Positions 25,288 through 33,381 of a DNA stretch of 64,000 nt are shown piece by piece. The position numbers were made by a program, and so were the translations under genes. The DNA comes from Paenibacillus ginsengarvi (GTDB lineage: Bacteria; Bacillota; Bacilli; Paenibacillales; NBRC-103111): the NCBI RefSeq assembly GCF_003626695.1, contig NZ_RBAH01000018.1, forward strand, positions 8,363-72,362, in the 5' to 3' direction. The number at the start of each line of letters is the position of its first letter. Positions within the stretch are counted from its first letter, which is position 1. The notes under the pieces are model-generated. The model was not told the DNA's origin. It did not search any database and was given only the letters and a program-made list of their open reading frames with translations.

Positions 25288-25848
25288 ATGACAGCAGCCT
25301 CGGCTGAGACGGGACAACTTATCACGATAATCGTCATGGCCATAGCGCTCGGGATGGATGCTTTTTCTCTCGGAATCGGAATCGGGCTTCGGGGAATTCG
25401 GCTGCTGGATATACTGAAAATCAGTTTCGTTATCGGTTTGTTTCATGTCATCATGCCGCTGGCCGGCATGTTCATGGGCCATTACGTGGGCTCGCTGCTC
25501 GGAGACGTAGCGACGATTACGGGAGGAGCGCTGCTTATTCTGCTCGGGGCGCATATGATTTTCAGTTCCTTTAAAGGACCGGAGGTTCGTGCCTTCGATC
25601 ACCGGACATTTTTGGGGCTGATCGTTTTCGCTCTGACCGTAAGTATCGATTCGATGTCGGTAGGCGTCTCTCTCGGTATCTTTGCAACCGATATCGCCTT
25701 TACGGTTCTTATGTTCGGCGGCTTCGGCGGTGTTATGTCGGTTTGCGGCCTCCTGCTCGGAAGACATGCGGGCTCTTGGATCGGCGATTATGGTGAAGCG
25801 GTAGGGGGCGTCATTTTGCTTGCGTTCGGAATCCGCTTTTTGATATAA
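25288..25848 (+). CDS. mntP: Manganese efflux pump MntP
   Basis: The 186-residue membrane protein exports Mn2+. It is built of six hydrophobic helices in two repeats, each with an acidic intramembrane motif: MAIALGMDAFSLGIG near the N-terminus and ALTVSIDSMSVGVSLG in the middle. The frame is open 22 codons upstream, but ATG 25288 stands right behind GGAGGAG and begins the family's usual N-terminus. In Bacillus the homologue ywlD lies between ywlC and ywlE, as here. No yybP-ykoY (Mn2+) riboswitch is seen in the short gap upstream. Confidence 0.92.
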   Translation: MTAASAETGQLITIIVMAIALGMDAFSLGIGIGLRGIRLLDILKISFVIGLFHVIMPLAGMFMGHYVGSLLGDVATITGGALLILLGAHMIFSSFKGPEVRAFDHRTFLGLIVFALTVSIDSMSVGVSLGIFATDIAFTVLMFGGFGGVMSVCGLLLGRHAGSWIGDYGEAVGGVILLAFGIRFLI

Positions 25849-25868
25849 CCGTGGATGTGAGGTACAAT
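25840..25868 (+). promoter_or_regulatory. Promoter of ywlE
   Basis: TTGATA and TACAAT are spaced 17 bp apart. The -35 box overlaps the last codons of mntP. Confidence 0.55.
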
Positions 25869-25942
25869 AAGGGAAAAAGCGGGTTTGGCGATTACGGCGA
25901 GCGTAAGCCAGTATGGGCTCCTCGAGAATACGGGAGGTTCCG

Positions 25943-26524
25943 ATGTACGAACGCATTTTATTTGTATGTACGGGCAACACATGCCGCAGTCCGATGGCGG
26001 AGGGGTTATTTCGCAAGCTGGCGGAGCGGGAAGGTTTAAAGATGGAGGTTCGATCGGCAGGCGTTGCCGCCTGGAACGGTTCGCCCATCTCCAAGCATTC
26101 CGCCGACATTTTGCAGGAGAAGGGCATTACGGATAAGCTGACGTCCAGCGCGGTGACGGAGGATACCGTGGCCTGGGCCGATCTTATCTTAACGATGACG
26201 ATGGGACATAAACAGCAGCTCATCCGGCGTTATCCGGAAGCTGTCGACATAGCATATACGCTAAAAGAGTTCGCAGAGGACGATCCGGCTGTAACCGAAG
26301 CGATCGCGAGACGGCAAAAGCTTCACACCGAGCTGCAAATCAAGCAGGCGCTCGGCGAGCCGGTCACGAAGGCGGAGCAGGAAGAGCTGCAGCAGGCGGA
26401 AGCCGGGCTGCCGGGGTTCGATATCGCCGATCCGTATGGCGGCGACCGGCGTACGTATCAGCGAAGCGCCGACGAGATCGAAGCGTATTTGATGAAGCTG
26501 ATTCGCAAGCTTTCGCAGATGTAA
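25943..26524 (+). CDS. ywlE: Protein arginine phosphatase YwlE, with insertion
   Basis: The protein belongs to the low-molecular-weight phosphatase family. The phosphate loop CTGNTCRS (9-16) has Thr at position 13, the residue that in YwlE selects phospho-arginine over phospho-tyrosine. The general acid Asp is in DPYGG (163). YwlE reverses McsB-type arginine phosphorylation in the stress response. At 193 residues it is about 40 longer than the Bacillus enzyme (about 150). The extra part is a charged, helical stretch between about 111 and 158, just before the general-acid loop. ATG 25943 follows GGGAGG; an in-frame ATG 30 bp upstream lacks a good site. Confidence 0.92.
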   Translation: MYERILFVCTGNTCRSPMAEGLFRKLAEREGLKMEVRSAGVAAWNGSPISKHSADILQEKGITDKLTSSAVTEDTVAWADLILTMTMGHKQQLIRRYPEAVDIAYTLKEFAEDDPAVTEAIARRQKLHTELQIKQALGEPVTKAEQEELQQAEAGLPGFDIADPYGGDRRTYQRSADEIEAYLMKLIRKLSQM

Positions 26525-26577
26525 TTGAGGTTTGCTGGCGTTGGTTTAAAGGGAACGCCCGGTTTGCATGTATCGTC

Positions 26578-26606
26578 TTTACAGCGCATATCGAATGCGT
26601 TATGAT
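26578..26606 (+). promoter_or_regulatory. Promoter of the rpiB-ywlG-glyA transcript
   Basis: TTTACA and TATGAT are 17 bp apart. Transcription would start about 10 bp before the first stem of the ZTP riboswitch. Confidence 0.65.
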
Positions 26607-26623
26607 GGAACTATCAATAACGA

Positions 26624-26695
26624 CTCGATGTAACTGGCGACAAGTGGAGATTACCACAATGGAGCATCGAGGGAATCCGGCCGGTCGCCTGGGCA
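26624..26695 (+). promoter_or_regulatory. ZTP (pfl) riboswitch
   Basis: The elements of the pfl motif are present in order. An outer stem CTCGATG/CATCGAG (26624-26630 with 26665-26671) encloses the conserved TAACTGGCGA, and an inner stem GTGG/CCAC is followed by GGAGC. After a short linker comes the 3' conserved block CGCCTGGGCA (26686-26695) that completes the ligand site. The motif senses ZTP/ZMP, signals of 10-formyl-tetrahydrofolate shortage, and usually turns on purine and one-carbon genes. Here it precedes a terminator and then rpiB, ywlG and glyA; glyA supplies one-carbon units. Confidence 0.87.
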
Positions 26696-26741
26696 AAGAG
26701 CAGCAGCGTTTTCATGACGAGAACGCGTCTTGCTCTTTTTT
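26696..26741 (+). terminator. Riboswitch expression-platform terminator
   Basis: AAAGAGCA pairs with TGCTCTTT, continued by GCGTTTTC/GAGAACGC, and is followed by six T residues. It directly abuts the 3' block of the ZTP aptamer, as expected for control by transcription termination. Confidence 0.85.
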
Positions 26742-26790
26742 CATTTCAAGGCGGGTATACTAAGCTCATTCCAGAACGGAGGGAAAGGAA

Positions 26791-27249
26791 ATGAAAATTG
26801 CCATTGGTGCGGATCATGCCGGCTATCGCTTGAAGGACGATATCATCAAGGCGCTGGAAGCCGCAGGGCATGTATTGGAAGATTTCGGCTGCAACTGCTC
26901 CGATTCGATCGATTATCCCGACTATGCGATTCCGGTATGCGAGAAAGTGGCGTCCGGCGAGGCGGATCGCGGCATTCTCATTTGCGGAACGGGAATCGGC
27001 ATGTCGATCGCCGCGAACAAAATCCCCGGCATCCGCTGCGCGCTCGTTCACGATTTGTTTTCGGCGAAGGCGACCCGGGAGCACAACAACTCGAACGTGC
27101 TTGCTATGGGAGAACGCGTTATCGGTCCGGGTCTTGCGCTCGAAATCGCCAAATTATGGACCGAAACGGAGTTTTCAGGCGGAGAGCGGCACCAGAACCG
27201 GATCGATAAAATAACAAAGCTGGAACATAAATATGCGGTGCATCCGTAA
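26791..27249 (+). CDS. rpiB: Ribose 5-phosphate isomerase B
   Basis: The 152-residue enzyme interconverts ribose 5-phosphate and ribulose 5-phosphate. Family marks are the N-terminal IAIGADHAGY, the Cys in GILICGTGIGMSIAANK that acts as base in RpiB, and the HNNSNVLAMGERVIG segment. ATG 26791 follows CGGAGGGAAAGG. It is the first gene after the ZTP riboswitch. Ribose 5-phosphate is the precursor of PRPP and hence of purines, which fits that control. Confidence 0.95.
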   Translation: MKIAIGADHAGYRLKDDIIKALEAAGHVLEDFGCNCSDSIDYPDYAIPVCEKVASGEADRGILICGTGIGMSIAANKIPGIRCALVHDLFSAKATREHNNSNVLAMGERVIGPGLALEIAKLWTETEFSGGERHQNRIDKITKLEHKYAVHP

Positions 27250-27282
27250 CGACTCTTGGAAAGCTTCTTCGGAAAGGTGCGG

Positions 27283-27975
27283 ATGGCGGTGAGCGATGGG
27301 TTCTATACGAGCTGGCGGGCACAAGCGGACGGCCAGGTGGGGTCTAGCGGCGGACAAGCGGCGGCAGGGGCAGATTCCGCGACCAAAGCGGATATGCCGG
27401 ATTTGGGCCGAATCGGCTCCGATGTAGAGCAGGTGCTGCGCGAGCTGGTGGAAATCGGCAAAGTGGGTCCGGGACAAATTGTCGTCATCGGGACAAGCAC
27501 CAGCGAGGTGCTCGGACGGCATATCGGCACGGCTGGAACGGAAGCGGTGGCGGAGCGGATCTACACTGCGGTGGAAGCCGTGCGCAAGGAAGCCGGGTTT
27601 TATCCGGCGTTTCAATGCTGCGAGCATTTGAACCGCGCGCTTGTTGTGAACCGGGAGCTGCTCGGCAAGTATCCGCTGCTGGAGGAGGTTGCTGTCGTTC
27701 CGGTGCGGAAGGCGGGCGGCTCGATGGCCGCTTACGCGTTCAAGCATTTTACCGATTCATGCGTTGTCGAGAACATTGCCGCCCATGCCGGGCTGGATAT
27801 CGGCGATACCCTGATCGGTATGCATTTGCGGCGAGTTGCGGTACCGGCTCGTCCTTCGATCCGAACGATCGGCCATGCGCATGTCAATATGGCGTATACG
27901 CGTCCGAAGCTGATCGGCGGCGCGAGAGCCGTCTATTCTGCGGAAGCGGCCGGAGAGCAGGAGCATTGCGATTAA
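27283..27975 (+). CDS. ywlG: TIGR01440/DUF436 (UPF0340) family protein YwlG
   Basis: This conserved protein of unknown function stands between rpiB and glyA, as in Bacillus. Family segments visible are VVIGTSTSEVLG, FQCCEHLNRALV, AGGSMAAYAF and IGMHLRRVAVP. Near the N-terminus (about 20-38) there is an extra Gly/Ala/Ser-rich stretch. The start is uncertain: ATG 27283 follows GGAAAGG at short spacing, and an in-frame TTG at 27256 has no better site. It should share the ZTP-controlled transcript with rpiB. The length from 27283 is 230 residues. Confidence 0.88.
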   Translation: MAVSDGFYTSWRAQADGQVGSSGGQAAAGADSATKADMPDLGRIGSDVEQVLRELVEIGKVGPGQIVVIGTSTSEVLGRHIGTAGTEAVAERIYTAVEAVRKEAGFYPAFQCCEHLNRALVVNRELLGKYPLLEEVAVVPVRKAGGSMAAYAFKHFTDSCVVENIAAHAGLDIGDTLIGMHLRRVAVPARPSIRTIGHAHVNMAYTRPKLIGGARAVYSAEAAGEQEHCD

Positions 27976-28054
27976 GCGCAGGCAAAAGCAAGCCGCATTA
28001 CGGTGCGGGTGTATATATAAATCGAAAAAATCAAAAGCGGAGGAACCGATACTT

Positions 28055-29302
28055 ATGGAACATTTACGCAAATCCGATCCGAAACTGGTGGAAGCTCTCG
28101 GTCTGGAACTGAACCGTCAACGCGACAAAATCGAGCTGATCGCATCCGAGAACTTCGTCAGCCAAGCTGTTCTGGAAGCGGCTGGAACTGTACTTACGAA
28201 CAAATACGCCGAAGGTTATCCGGGCAAACGCTATTATGGCGGCTGCGAATATGTCGATATCGTGGAAGACATCGCTCGCGACCGGGCGAAGGAGCTGTTT
28301 GGCGCCGAGCATGTGAACGTGCAGCCGCACTCCGGCGCGCAAGCGAATCTAGCCGTTTACCTCGCCGCTTTGAAGCCGGGCGATACGGTGCTCGGCATGA
28401 ACCTGGCGCATGGCGGCCATTTGACTCACGGCAGCCCGGTTAACGCCTCCGGCATTTTGTACAACTTCGTGGCATATGGCGTAAGAGAAACCGATTCGCG
28501 AATTGATTACGACGAAGTACGCAAAGCGGCATTCAAGCATCGTCCGCGGATGATCGTAGCCGGCGCTAGCGCTTATCCTCGCATAATCGATTTCGAAGCG
28601 CTCGCTGCGATCGCAAACGACATTGGCGCTATGCTCATGGTCGATATGGCGCACATCGCCGGTCTCGTAGCCGCAGGACTTCATCCGAATCCGGTGCCTT
28701 ACGCGCACTTCGTAACGACGACGACGCACAAAACGCTCCGCGGTCCGCGCGGCGGCATGATCATGACCCGCAAAGCGTGGGGACCGGCGATCGACAAGGC
28801 CGTATTCCCGGGAACGCAAGGCGGTCCGCTTATGCATATTATCGCGGCCAAGGCGGTTGCCTTCGGCGAAGCGCTCCAGCCGGAATTCAAGACGTATGCG
28901 CAAAATGTAGTGAAAAACGCCAAAGCGCTGGCCGACGGCCTGCTCGCGGAAGGACTCGACCTCGTATCCGGCGGTACGGACAATCACCTGATGTTGGTTG
29001 ACCTCCGCAGCATCAACATGACCGGCAAAGATGCCGAGCATCTGCTCGACGAAGTCGGCGTTACTTGCAACAAAAACGCGATTCCGTTCGACCCGAACAA
29101 GCCGATGCTTACGAGCGGCATCCGTCTGGGTACGCCTGCTGCGACTTCCCGCGGCATGGATGAAGCGGCTATGAAGACGATCGCCAAAATTATCGCGCTT
29201 ACGCTCAAAAACCCGACCAACGAGTCGGCGCATAACGAAGCGCGCGGTTTGGTTAAAGACTTGACGGCTCAATTCCCCCTTTACCCGGGATTGGCATATT
29301 AA
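28055..29302 (+). CDS. glyA: Serine hydroxymethyltransferase
   Basis: The 415-residue PLP enzyme converts serine and tetrahydrofolate to glycine and 5,10-methylene-tetrahydrofolate, the main source of one-carbon units. It has IELIASENFVS near the N-terminus, YGGCEYVD, and the PLP-binding Lys in TTTHKTLRGPRGG. ATG 28055 follows GCGGAGG. It is the last gene of the rpiB-ywlG-glyA unit downstream of the ZTP riboswitch. Expression in response to folate stress is therefore likely, though an extra promoter in the 79-bp gap before it cannot be excluded. Confidence 0.96.
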   Translation: MEHLRKSDPKLVEALGLELNRQRDKIELIASENFVSQAVLEAAGTVLTNKYAEGYPGKRYYGGCEYVDIVEDIARDRAKELFGAEHVNVQPHSGAQANLAVYLAALKPGDTVLGMNLAHGGHLTHGSPVNASGILYNFVAYGVRETDSRIDYDEVRKAAFKHRPRMIVAGASAYPRIIDFEALAAIANDIGAMLMVDMAHIAGLVAAGLHPNPVPYAHFVTTTTHKTLRGPRGGMIMTRKAWGPAIDKAVFPGTQGGPLMHIIAAKAVAFGEALQPEFKTYAQNVVKNAKALADGLLAEGLDLVSGGTDNHLMLVDLRSINMTGKDAEHLLDEVGVTCNKNAIPFDPNKPMLTSGIRLGTPAATSRGMDEAAMKTIAKIIALTLKNPTNESAHNEARGLVKDLTAQFPLYPGLAY

Positions 29303-29357
29303 GCTGCACTAACGGAATAATATCGTAGCTTATCTTCCACTTTGTGGGGTTTAGTAC

Positions 29358-29398
29358 GGGGCCGGCCATCTGTCCTTTCGGGACGGGTGACCGGCCCC
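29358..29398 (+). terminator. Long GC hairpin after glyA
   Basis: GGGGCCGG pairs perfectly with CCGGCCCC, and the stem continues inward almost without a break to a TTTCG loop, about 17 pairs in all. No T run follows, so termination would be weak or of another type. It separates glyA from the upp promoter. Confidence 0.5.
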
Positions 29399-29422
29399 CC
29401 TGCTTTCCAGCCAAAAACATTC

Positions 29423-29451
29423 GTGCAACGCGATAAGGACAATGATATAAT
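29423..29451 (+). promoter_or_regulatory. Candidate promoter of upp
   Basis: A perfect TATAAT (29446-29451) lies about 90 bp before upp. A -35 box at 17-bp spacing (GTGCAA) is weak. The leader after it holds two small hairpins (CGCCTTC-TG-AAGGCG and TCCGCC/GGCGGA). Confidence 0.35.
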
Positions 29452-29540
29452 ATACAAGGTTCGCCTTCTGAAGGCGTTACCGCATGCAAGGAGCGTCCGC
29501 CTAAGACAAGCCCGGCGGATGTTGCCCGGGAGGAACGTTT

Positions 29541-30170
29541 ATGAGCAAAGTTTTCGTGTGTGATCATCCGTTGATCCAGCACAAGCTAACTTACATTCGG
29601 GATAAAAACACGACTACGAAAGACTTTCGCGAACTGGTCGACGAAGTGGCCACCTTGATGGCTTACGAAATTACCCGCGATATTCCGTTGGAAAGCGTCG
29701 AAGTGGAGACGCCGGTCCAGAAGGCGGAAAGCAAAATCATATCCGGACGGATGCTCGGCCTTATTCCGATTTTGCGCGCCGGATTAGGCATGGTGGACGG
29801 TATATTGAAGCTGCTGCCCGCCGCTAAGGTAGGCCATGTCGGTTTATACCGGGACCCTGATACGCTGCAGCCGGTCGAATATTACGTGAAGCTGCCCACC
29901 GATGTGCAGGAACGGGAGCTGATCGTCATCGATCCGATGCTCGCCACCGGCGGGTCGGCCAATGCGGCCATCGATCTGCTGAAGAAGCGGAATTGCACCC
30001 AAATCAAGCTGATGTGCCTGATCGCAGCGCCGGAAGGCATCCGAGCGGTACAGGAGGCGCATCCGGACGTCGACATTTATGTAGCCGCAGTTGACGAATA
30101 TTTGAACGATCACGGGTACATTGTGCCCGGACTCGGCGATGCCGGCGACCGGCTGTTTGGTACGAAGTAA
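29541..30170 (+). CDS. upp: Uracil phosphoribosyltransferase
   Basis: The 209-residue enzyme salvages uracil by joining it to PRPP to give UMP. It carries the PRPP loop in VIDPMLATGGSANAAIDLL, the Upp signature GLIPILRAGLGMVDG and the uracil-binding C-terminal segment DEYLNDHGYIVPGLGDAGDR. ATG 29541 follows GGGAGG. It lies between glyA and the atp operon, its usual place in Bacillales, and is followed by wecB 31 bp later. Confidence 0.96.
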   Translation: MSKVFVCDHPLIQHKLTYIRDKNTTTKDFRELVDEVATLMAYEITRDIPLESVEVETPVQKAESKIISGRMLGLIPILRAGLGMVDGILKLLPAAKVGHVGLYRDPDTLQPVEYYVKLPTDVQERELIVIDPMLATGGSANAAIDLLKKRNCTQIKLMCLIAAPEGIRAVQEAHPDVDIYVAAVDEYLNDHGYIVPGLGDAGDRLFGTK

Positions 30171-30201
30171 CGATTGGCTGAAGGAGAAGGAGACTAGAGC
30201 T

Positions 30202-31344
30202 ATGAGCCGCATTCGCGTAATGACCATTTTCGGCACAAGGCCGGAAGCGATCAAAATGGCGCCGCTCGTTCTGGAATTGAACAAGCGCAGCGAGCAGATC
30301 GAATCGATTGTGTGCGTGACCGGGCAGCACCGGGAAATGCTCGATACGGTGCTGAATGTTTTCGACATCAAGCCCGACTACGATTTGAACGTGATGAAGG
30401 CCAGACAGACGCTTAACGAAATTACCGTCAGAGTGCTGCAAGGATTGGAGCCCGTCCTGAAGGAAGCAAAACCGGATATCGTTCTAGTGCATGGTGATAC
30501 GATCACCTCCTTCCTGGCCAGCTTTGCCGGGTTCATGCAAAAGATCGCGATCGGCCACGTTGAAGCCGGACTTCGCACTTGGAACAAATATTCGCCATAT
30601 CCGGAAGAAATGAACCGGCAGCTGACCGGCGTGCTCGCCGACATGCATTTCGCTCCGACCGACTGGTCGGCCGATAATTTGCGGCGGGAGAACAAGTCCG
30701 AGTCGACTATTTATGTAACCGGCAATACGATTACGGACTGCATGAACTATCTGGTGAAAGAAGATTATACGCATCCGATGCTGGACTGGGCGAAAGGCCG
30801 CCGGCTCGTGCTCGTTACGGCCCATCGTTCGGAGTCGCTCGGCGAGCCTCACCGCCGCGTGTTCCGGGCAATCAAGCGGATCGCCGACGAGTTCGACGAT
30901 ATCGCCATCGTCTACCCGGTTCATCTCAATCCGGCCGTGCAGGAGCCAGCTCGGGAAATTTTGGGGGGACATGAACGCATCCGGCTCATTGATCCGCTCG
31001 ATGTAACCGATCTCTACAATTTTTACCCGCATACGCATCTGATTATGACCGACTCCGGGGGCATTCAGGAAGAAGCGCCTTCGTTCGGAGTGCCGGCGCT
31101 GGTGCTGCGCGATACGACGGAACGTCCGGAAGGCGTAGGTACTGGAGTACTGGAGCTGGTCGGCACAGACGAGGAGCTTATCTACGAACGGGCCAAGACG
31201 CTGCTGAGCGATAAGGCCGCCTATGAGAAGATGAGCAAGGCTGCGAATCCATACGGGGACGGCCGGGCTTCGGCACGCATCGTCGACGCGATTCTGCATC
31301 GTTTCGGAGCCTGCGACACGCCGCCGGAGCCGTATAAGATGTAA
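30202..31344 (+). CDS. wecB: UDP-N-acetylglucosamine 2-epimerase (non-hydrolysing)
   Basis: The 380-residue enzyme interconverts UDP-GlcNAc and UDP-ManNAc, the precursor for teichoic-acid linkage units and other surface glycans (mnaA in Bacillus). It has the N-terminal GTRPEAIKMAPL, VHGDTITSFLA, GHVEAGLRT, PEEMNRQ and the nucleotide-binding MTDSGGIQEEAPSFG. ATG 30202 follows GGAGAAGGAG; the upstream open frame overlapping upp is not needed. It is probably co-transcribed with upp. Confidence 0.94.
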   Translation: MSRIRVMTIFGTRPEAIKMAPLVLELNKRSEQIESIVCVTGQHREMLDTVLNVFDIKPDYDLNVMKARQTLNEITVRVLQGLEPVLKEAKPDIVLVHGDTITSFLASFAGFMQKIAIGHVEAGLRTWNKYSPYPEEMNRQLTGVLADMHFAPTDWSADNLRRENKSESTIYVTGNTITDCMNYLVKEDYTHPMLDWAKGRRLVLVTAHRSESLGEPHRRVFRAIKRIADEFDDIAIVYPVHLNPAVQEPAREILGGHERIRLIDPLDVTDLYNFYPHTHLIMTDSGGIQEEAPSFGVPALVLRDTTERPEGVGTGVLELVGTDEELIYERAKTLLSDKAAYEKMSKAANPYGDGRASARIVDAILHRFGACDTPPEPYKM

Positions 31345-31361
31345 TGTCGAAATAAAAGGGG

Positions 31362-31399
31362 GCAAACCAAACAGCGCAACTGTACGGTGTTTGGTTTGC
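31362..31399. other. Perfect 12-bp inverted repeat after wecB
   Basis: GCAAACCAAACA and TGTTTGGTTTGC flank a 14-base spacer. There is no T run on the + strand; on the minus strand CCCCCTTTT follows. It may be a terminator of mixed type or a protein-binding palindrome ahead of the atp promoter. Confidence 0.5.
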
Positions 31400-31470
31400 A
31401 AAATCCGGGAGCCGTTGAACCACAAGAACTTTTTGCCTGTGCGTTCACACAATGTTTGATTTTATTTGAA

Positions 31471-31500
31471 TTGACAAATACAACTTTACTTCGATAAAAT
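31471..31500 (+). promoter_or_regulatory. Promoter of the atp operon
   Basis: A perfect TTGACA and TAAAAT are separated by 18 bp, 50 bp before the first gene of the operon. The stretch around it is AT-rich. Confidence 0.7.
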
Positions 31501-31549
31501 AATTGAGGATTGACAGGATTTTTCGGAAACCTCTACGGGAGGGTTGGCG

Positions 31550-31789
31550 ATGAGTCGACGAAAATCCGACGACAATCCATGGCGGGCAGCCGTGGTCGTC
31601 AGCGCTATGGGCGTGGATCTGGCTGTTTGTCTGGGAGCGGGTTATTGGATCGGGGCCTATGCGGACCGCAAATTCGAAACCGGACAGTTGTGGACATTAA
31701 TCGGAATGCTGGCAGGCCTCATTATCGGAGCGATTGGCGTTGTTTACCTCATCAGATATTTCGCGGAGGACCAAAACGATAATGAATGA
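31550..31789 (+). CDS. AtpZ/AtpI-family membrane protein
   Basis: The 79-residue protein has two transmembrane helices (about 15-35 and 47-68) with a short basic N-terminus and acidic C-terminus. It fits the AtpZ family found at the head of ATP synthase operons, where it may act with AtpI in assembly or in Mg2+ uptake. ATG 31550 stands 6 bp behind GGGAGGG; the TTG two codons earlier is too close. Its stop overlaps the atpI start by 8 bp, a sign of translational coupling. Confidence 0.85.
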   Translation: MSRRKSDDNPWRAAVVVSAMGVDLAVCLGAGYWIGAYADRKFETGQLWTLIGMLAGLIIGAIGVVYLIRYFAEDQNDNE

Positions 31790-32222
31790 TTTGTCTGCCC
31801 GTCTGAAAACCGCAACACGAGCTTCCTACCTGATGTTATGCATCTGTTTTCTGGGTTGGGCGATATTTCCGCAGTATAAGGGCGTATTCGCAGGGCTGGT
31901 AATTGGTATCGCTGCAAGCGTAATCAACTCGCTGCATCTGAGCTGGAAAATTTATCGGCTCACCGATCTGGCGCTGGGGAAGACGAGCCGCAAGACGACG
32001 CTCGGTTTTTTGACGCGCGCCTGTATTGTGCTGCTGGCGGTAATCGTGTCCACGCGAACGTTCCAATTCAACCTCATCGCCACCCTTGCGGGATTATTTT
32101 TCGTGCAGTTGGCAACACTCGTATTGGGTATTATTTCTACCGTAAGAGACAAGCAGTCTGAGCCTACCGTTGAAAGGGGGGAAAAAGAAAATGGATCATC
32201 TGAAACCGCTGATTCACCTTAA
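31782..32222 (+). CDS. atpI: ATP synthase protein I
   Basis: The 146-residue protein has four hydrophobic segments (about 14-30, 34-52, 78-96, 100-122) and a polar C-terminal tail, as in the AtpI chaperone that helps assemble the ring of c subunits. The start ATG overlaps the end of the AtpZ-like gene, and the 3' end overlaps atpB by 32 bp. Family resemblance is by topology, length and position; AtpI sequences vary strongly. An alternative upstream start would run deep into the previous gene and is unlikely. Confidence 0.85.
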   Translation: MNDLSARLKTATRASYLMLCICFLGWAIFPQYKGVFAGLVIGIAASVINSLHLSWKIYRLTDLALGKTSRKTTLGFLTRACIVLLAVIVSTRTFQFNLIATLAGLFFVQLATLVLGIISTVRDKQSEPTVERGEKENGSSETADSP

Positions 32223-33000
32223 TCTGTTCGGCAATGATGTCAGATTCGATTTGTCCGCGATCTTGATGATTGTCGTTACGAGCGTTATCGTGTTTATTTT
32301 GGCCCGGGCAGCGGTCCGTAAAGCTTCGGTTACCGATCCAGGCAAAATGCAAAACTTTATGGAGTGGGTTATCGAGTTTGTTGAAGGCATTATCGGCACC
32401 TCGATGGATATGAAAAAGGGTAAGGCATTTCTCAGTCTCGGCCTGACCTTGATCATGTTTATCTTCGTAGGGAACATGCTCGGTTTGCCTGCGGCGGTCG
32501 TCACGGAGCACCATCATCCTTCTTCGTTTTTGGGCAATGAGTTCGTCACTCAGCAGGATATCGATCATGCAGAGGCGGAGGCAACCCGCAAAGGAGAGGA
32601 GTTCCACGGCGCCGAAGTGCTCTGGTGGAAATCGCCGACCGCAGACGTGGGCGTTACGATGGCACTCGCTTTGATGGTGGTTGTGCTCACTCACTTTATG
32701 GGGATGACCCGGAACACACGGCATTATTGGAAGCACTACATTGATCCGAATCCGGCCTTCCTGCCGCTGAACTTGATCAAAGAAGTGTCCAAGCCGCTTT
32801 CGCTCGGTCTCCGTCTTTACGGGAACATTTTTGCGGGCGAAGTGATGATTTCGGTTATTATGGGTCTCGGTGTGGTAGGGATCCCGGCGTTAGTCGTTTG
32901 GCAAGGCTTCAGCATGTTCGTCGGTGCGATTCAATCGTTCGTCTTCGTTATGCTGACCATGGTTTACATGTCGCAAGCAATTGTGCATGAAGATCATTAA
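32191..33000 (+). CDS. atpB: ATP synthase subunit a
   Basis: The 269-residue membrane protein forms the two half-channels for protons in Fo. The essential Arg is in SLGLRLYGNIFAGE, within the penultimate helix. Other family segments are VGNMLGLP and the hydrophobic C-terminal pair of helices. A polar loop (about 115-155, including HHHPSS and an acidic stretch) precedes the third membrane segment and is longer than in Bacillus. ATG 32191 follows AAGGGGGG and lies inside the end of atpI. Confidence 0.94.
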   Translation: MDHLKPLIHLNLFGNDVRFDLSAILMIVVTSVIVFILARAAVRKASVTDPGKMQNFMEWVIEFVEGIIGTSMDMKKGKAFLSLGLTLIMFIFVGNMLGLPAAVVTEHHHPSSFLGNEFVTQQDIDHAEAEATRKGEEFHGAEVLWWKSPTADVGVTMALALMVVVLTHFMGMTRNTRHYWKHYIDPNPAFLPLNLIKEVSKPLSLGLRLYGNIFAGEVMISVIMGLGVVGIPALVVWQGFSMFVGAIQSFVFVMLTMVYMSQAIVHEDH

Positions 33001-33053
33001 ACCGCAGAATCAAAGTTTAAAACATAAAATTGAATTTAGGGAGGATTTTTTCA

Positions 33054-33278
33054 ATGGGAGCTTTAGCATTGGTAGCAGCAGCAATCGTGTTTGGTCTTGG
33101 CGCAATGGGCGCCGGTATCGGTAACGGTTTGATCGTAGGACGTACGATCGAAGGCATTTCCCGTCAGCCTGAGCTTCGCGGTACGCTGCAAACGACGATG
33201 TTTATCGGGGTCGCACTGGTAGAAGCATTGCCGGTTATCACCCTCGTTCTTGCCTTTATCTTCTTGGGCAGAGCTTAA
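33054..33278 (+). CDS. atpE: ATP synthase subunit c
   Basis: The 74-residue hairpin of two membrane helices forms the rotor ring. It contains the glycine-rich first helix (GLGAMGAGIGNG), the polar loop RQPE and the ion-carrying Glu in VALVEALPVI. The residue after that Glu is Ala, and the extra ligands of sodium-type rings are absent, so the enzyme should be proton-coupled. ATG 33054 follows GGGAGG; an upstream in-frame ATG would add eight residues with no ribosome binding site. Confidence 0.95.
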   Translation: MGALALVAAAIVFGLGAMGAGIGNGLIVGRTIEGISRQPELRGTLQTTMFIGVALVEALPVITLVLAFIFLGRA

Positions 33279-33381
33279 TATCAAGCGCTCCATGGCGGGG
33301 ATGGCCTTAGCCCTCCACGCCTTCGTTTTATCGTTCTTACATTGACGCATTCTCCATCGCTCAGAAAGGAGTGAGTTTCTT

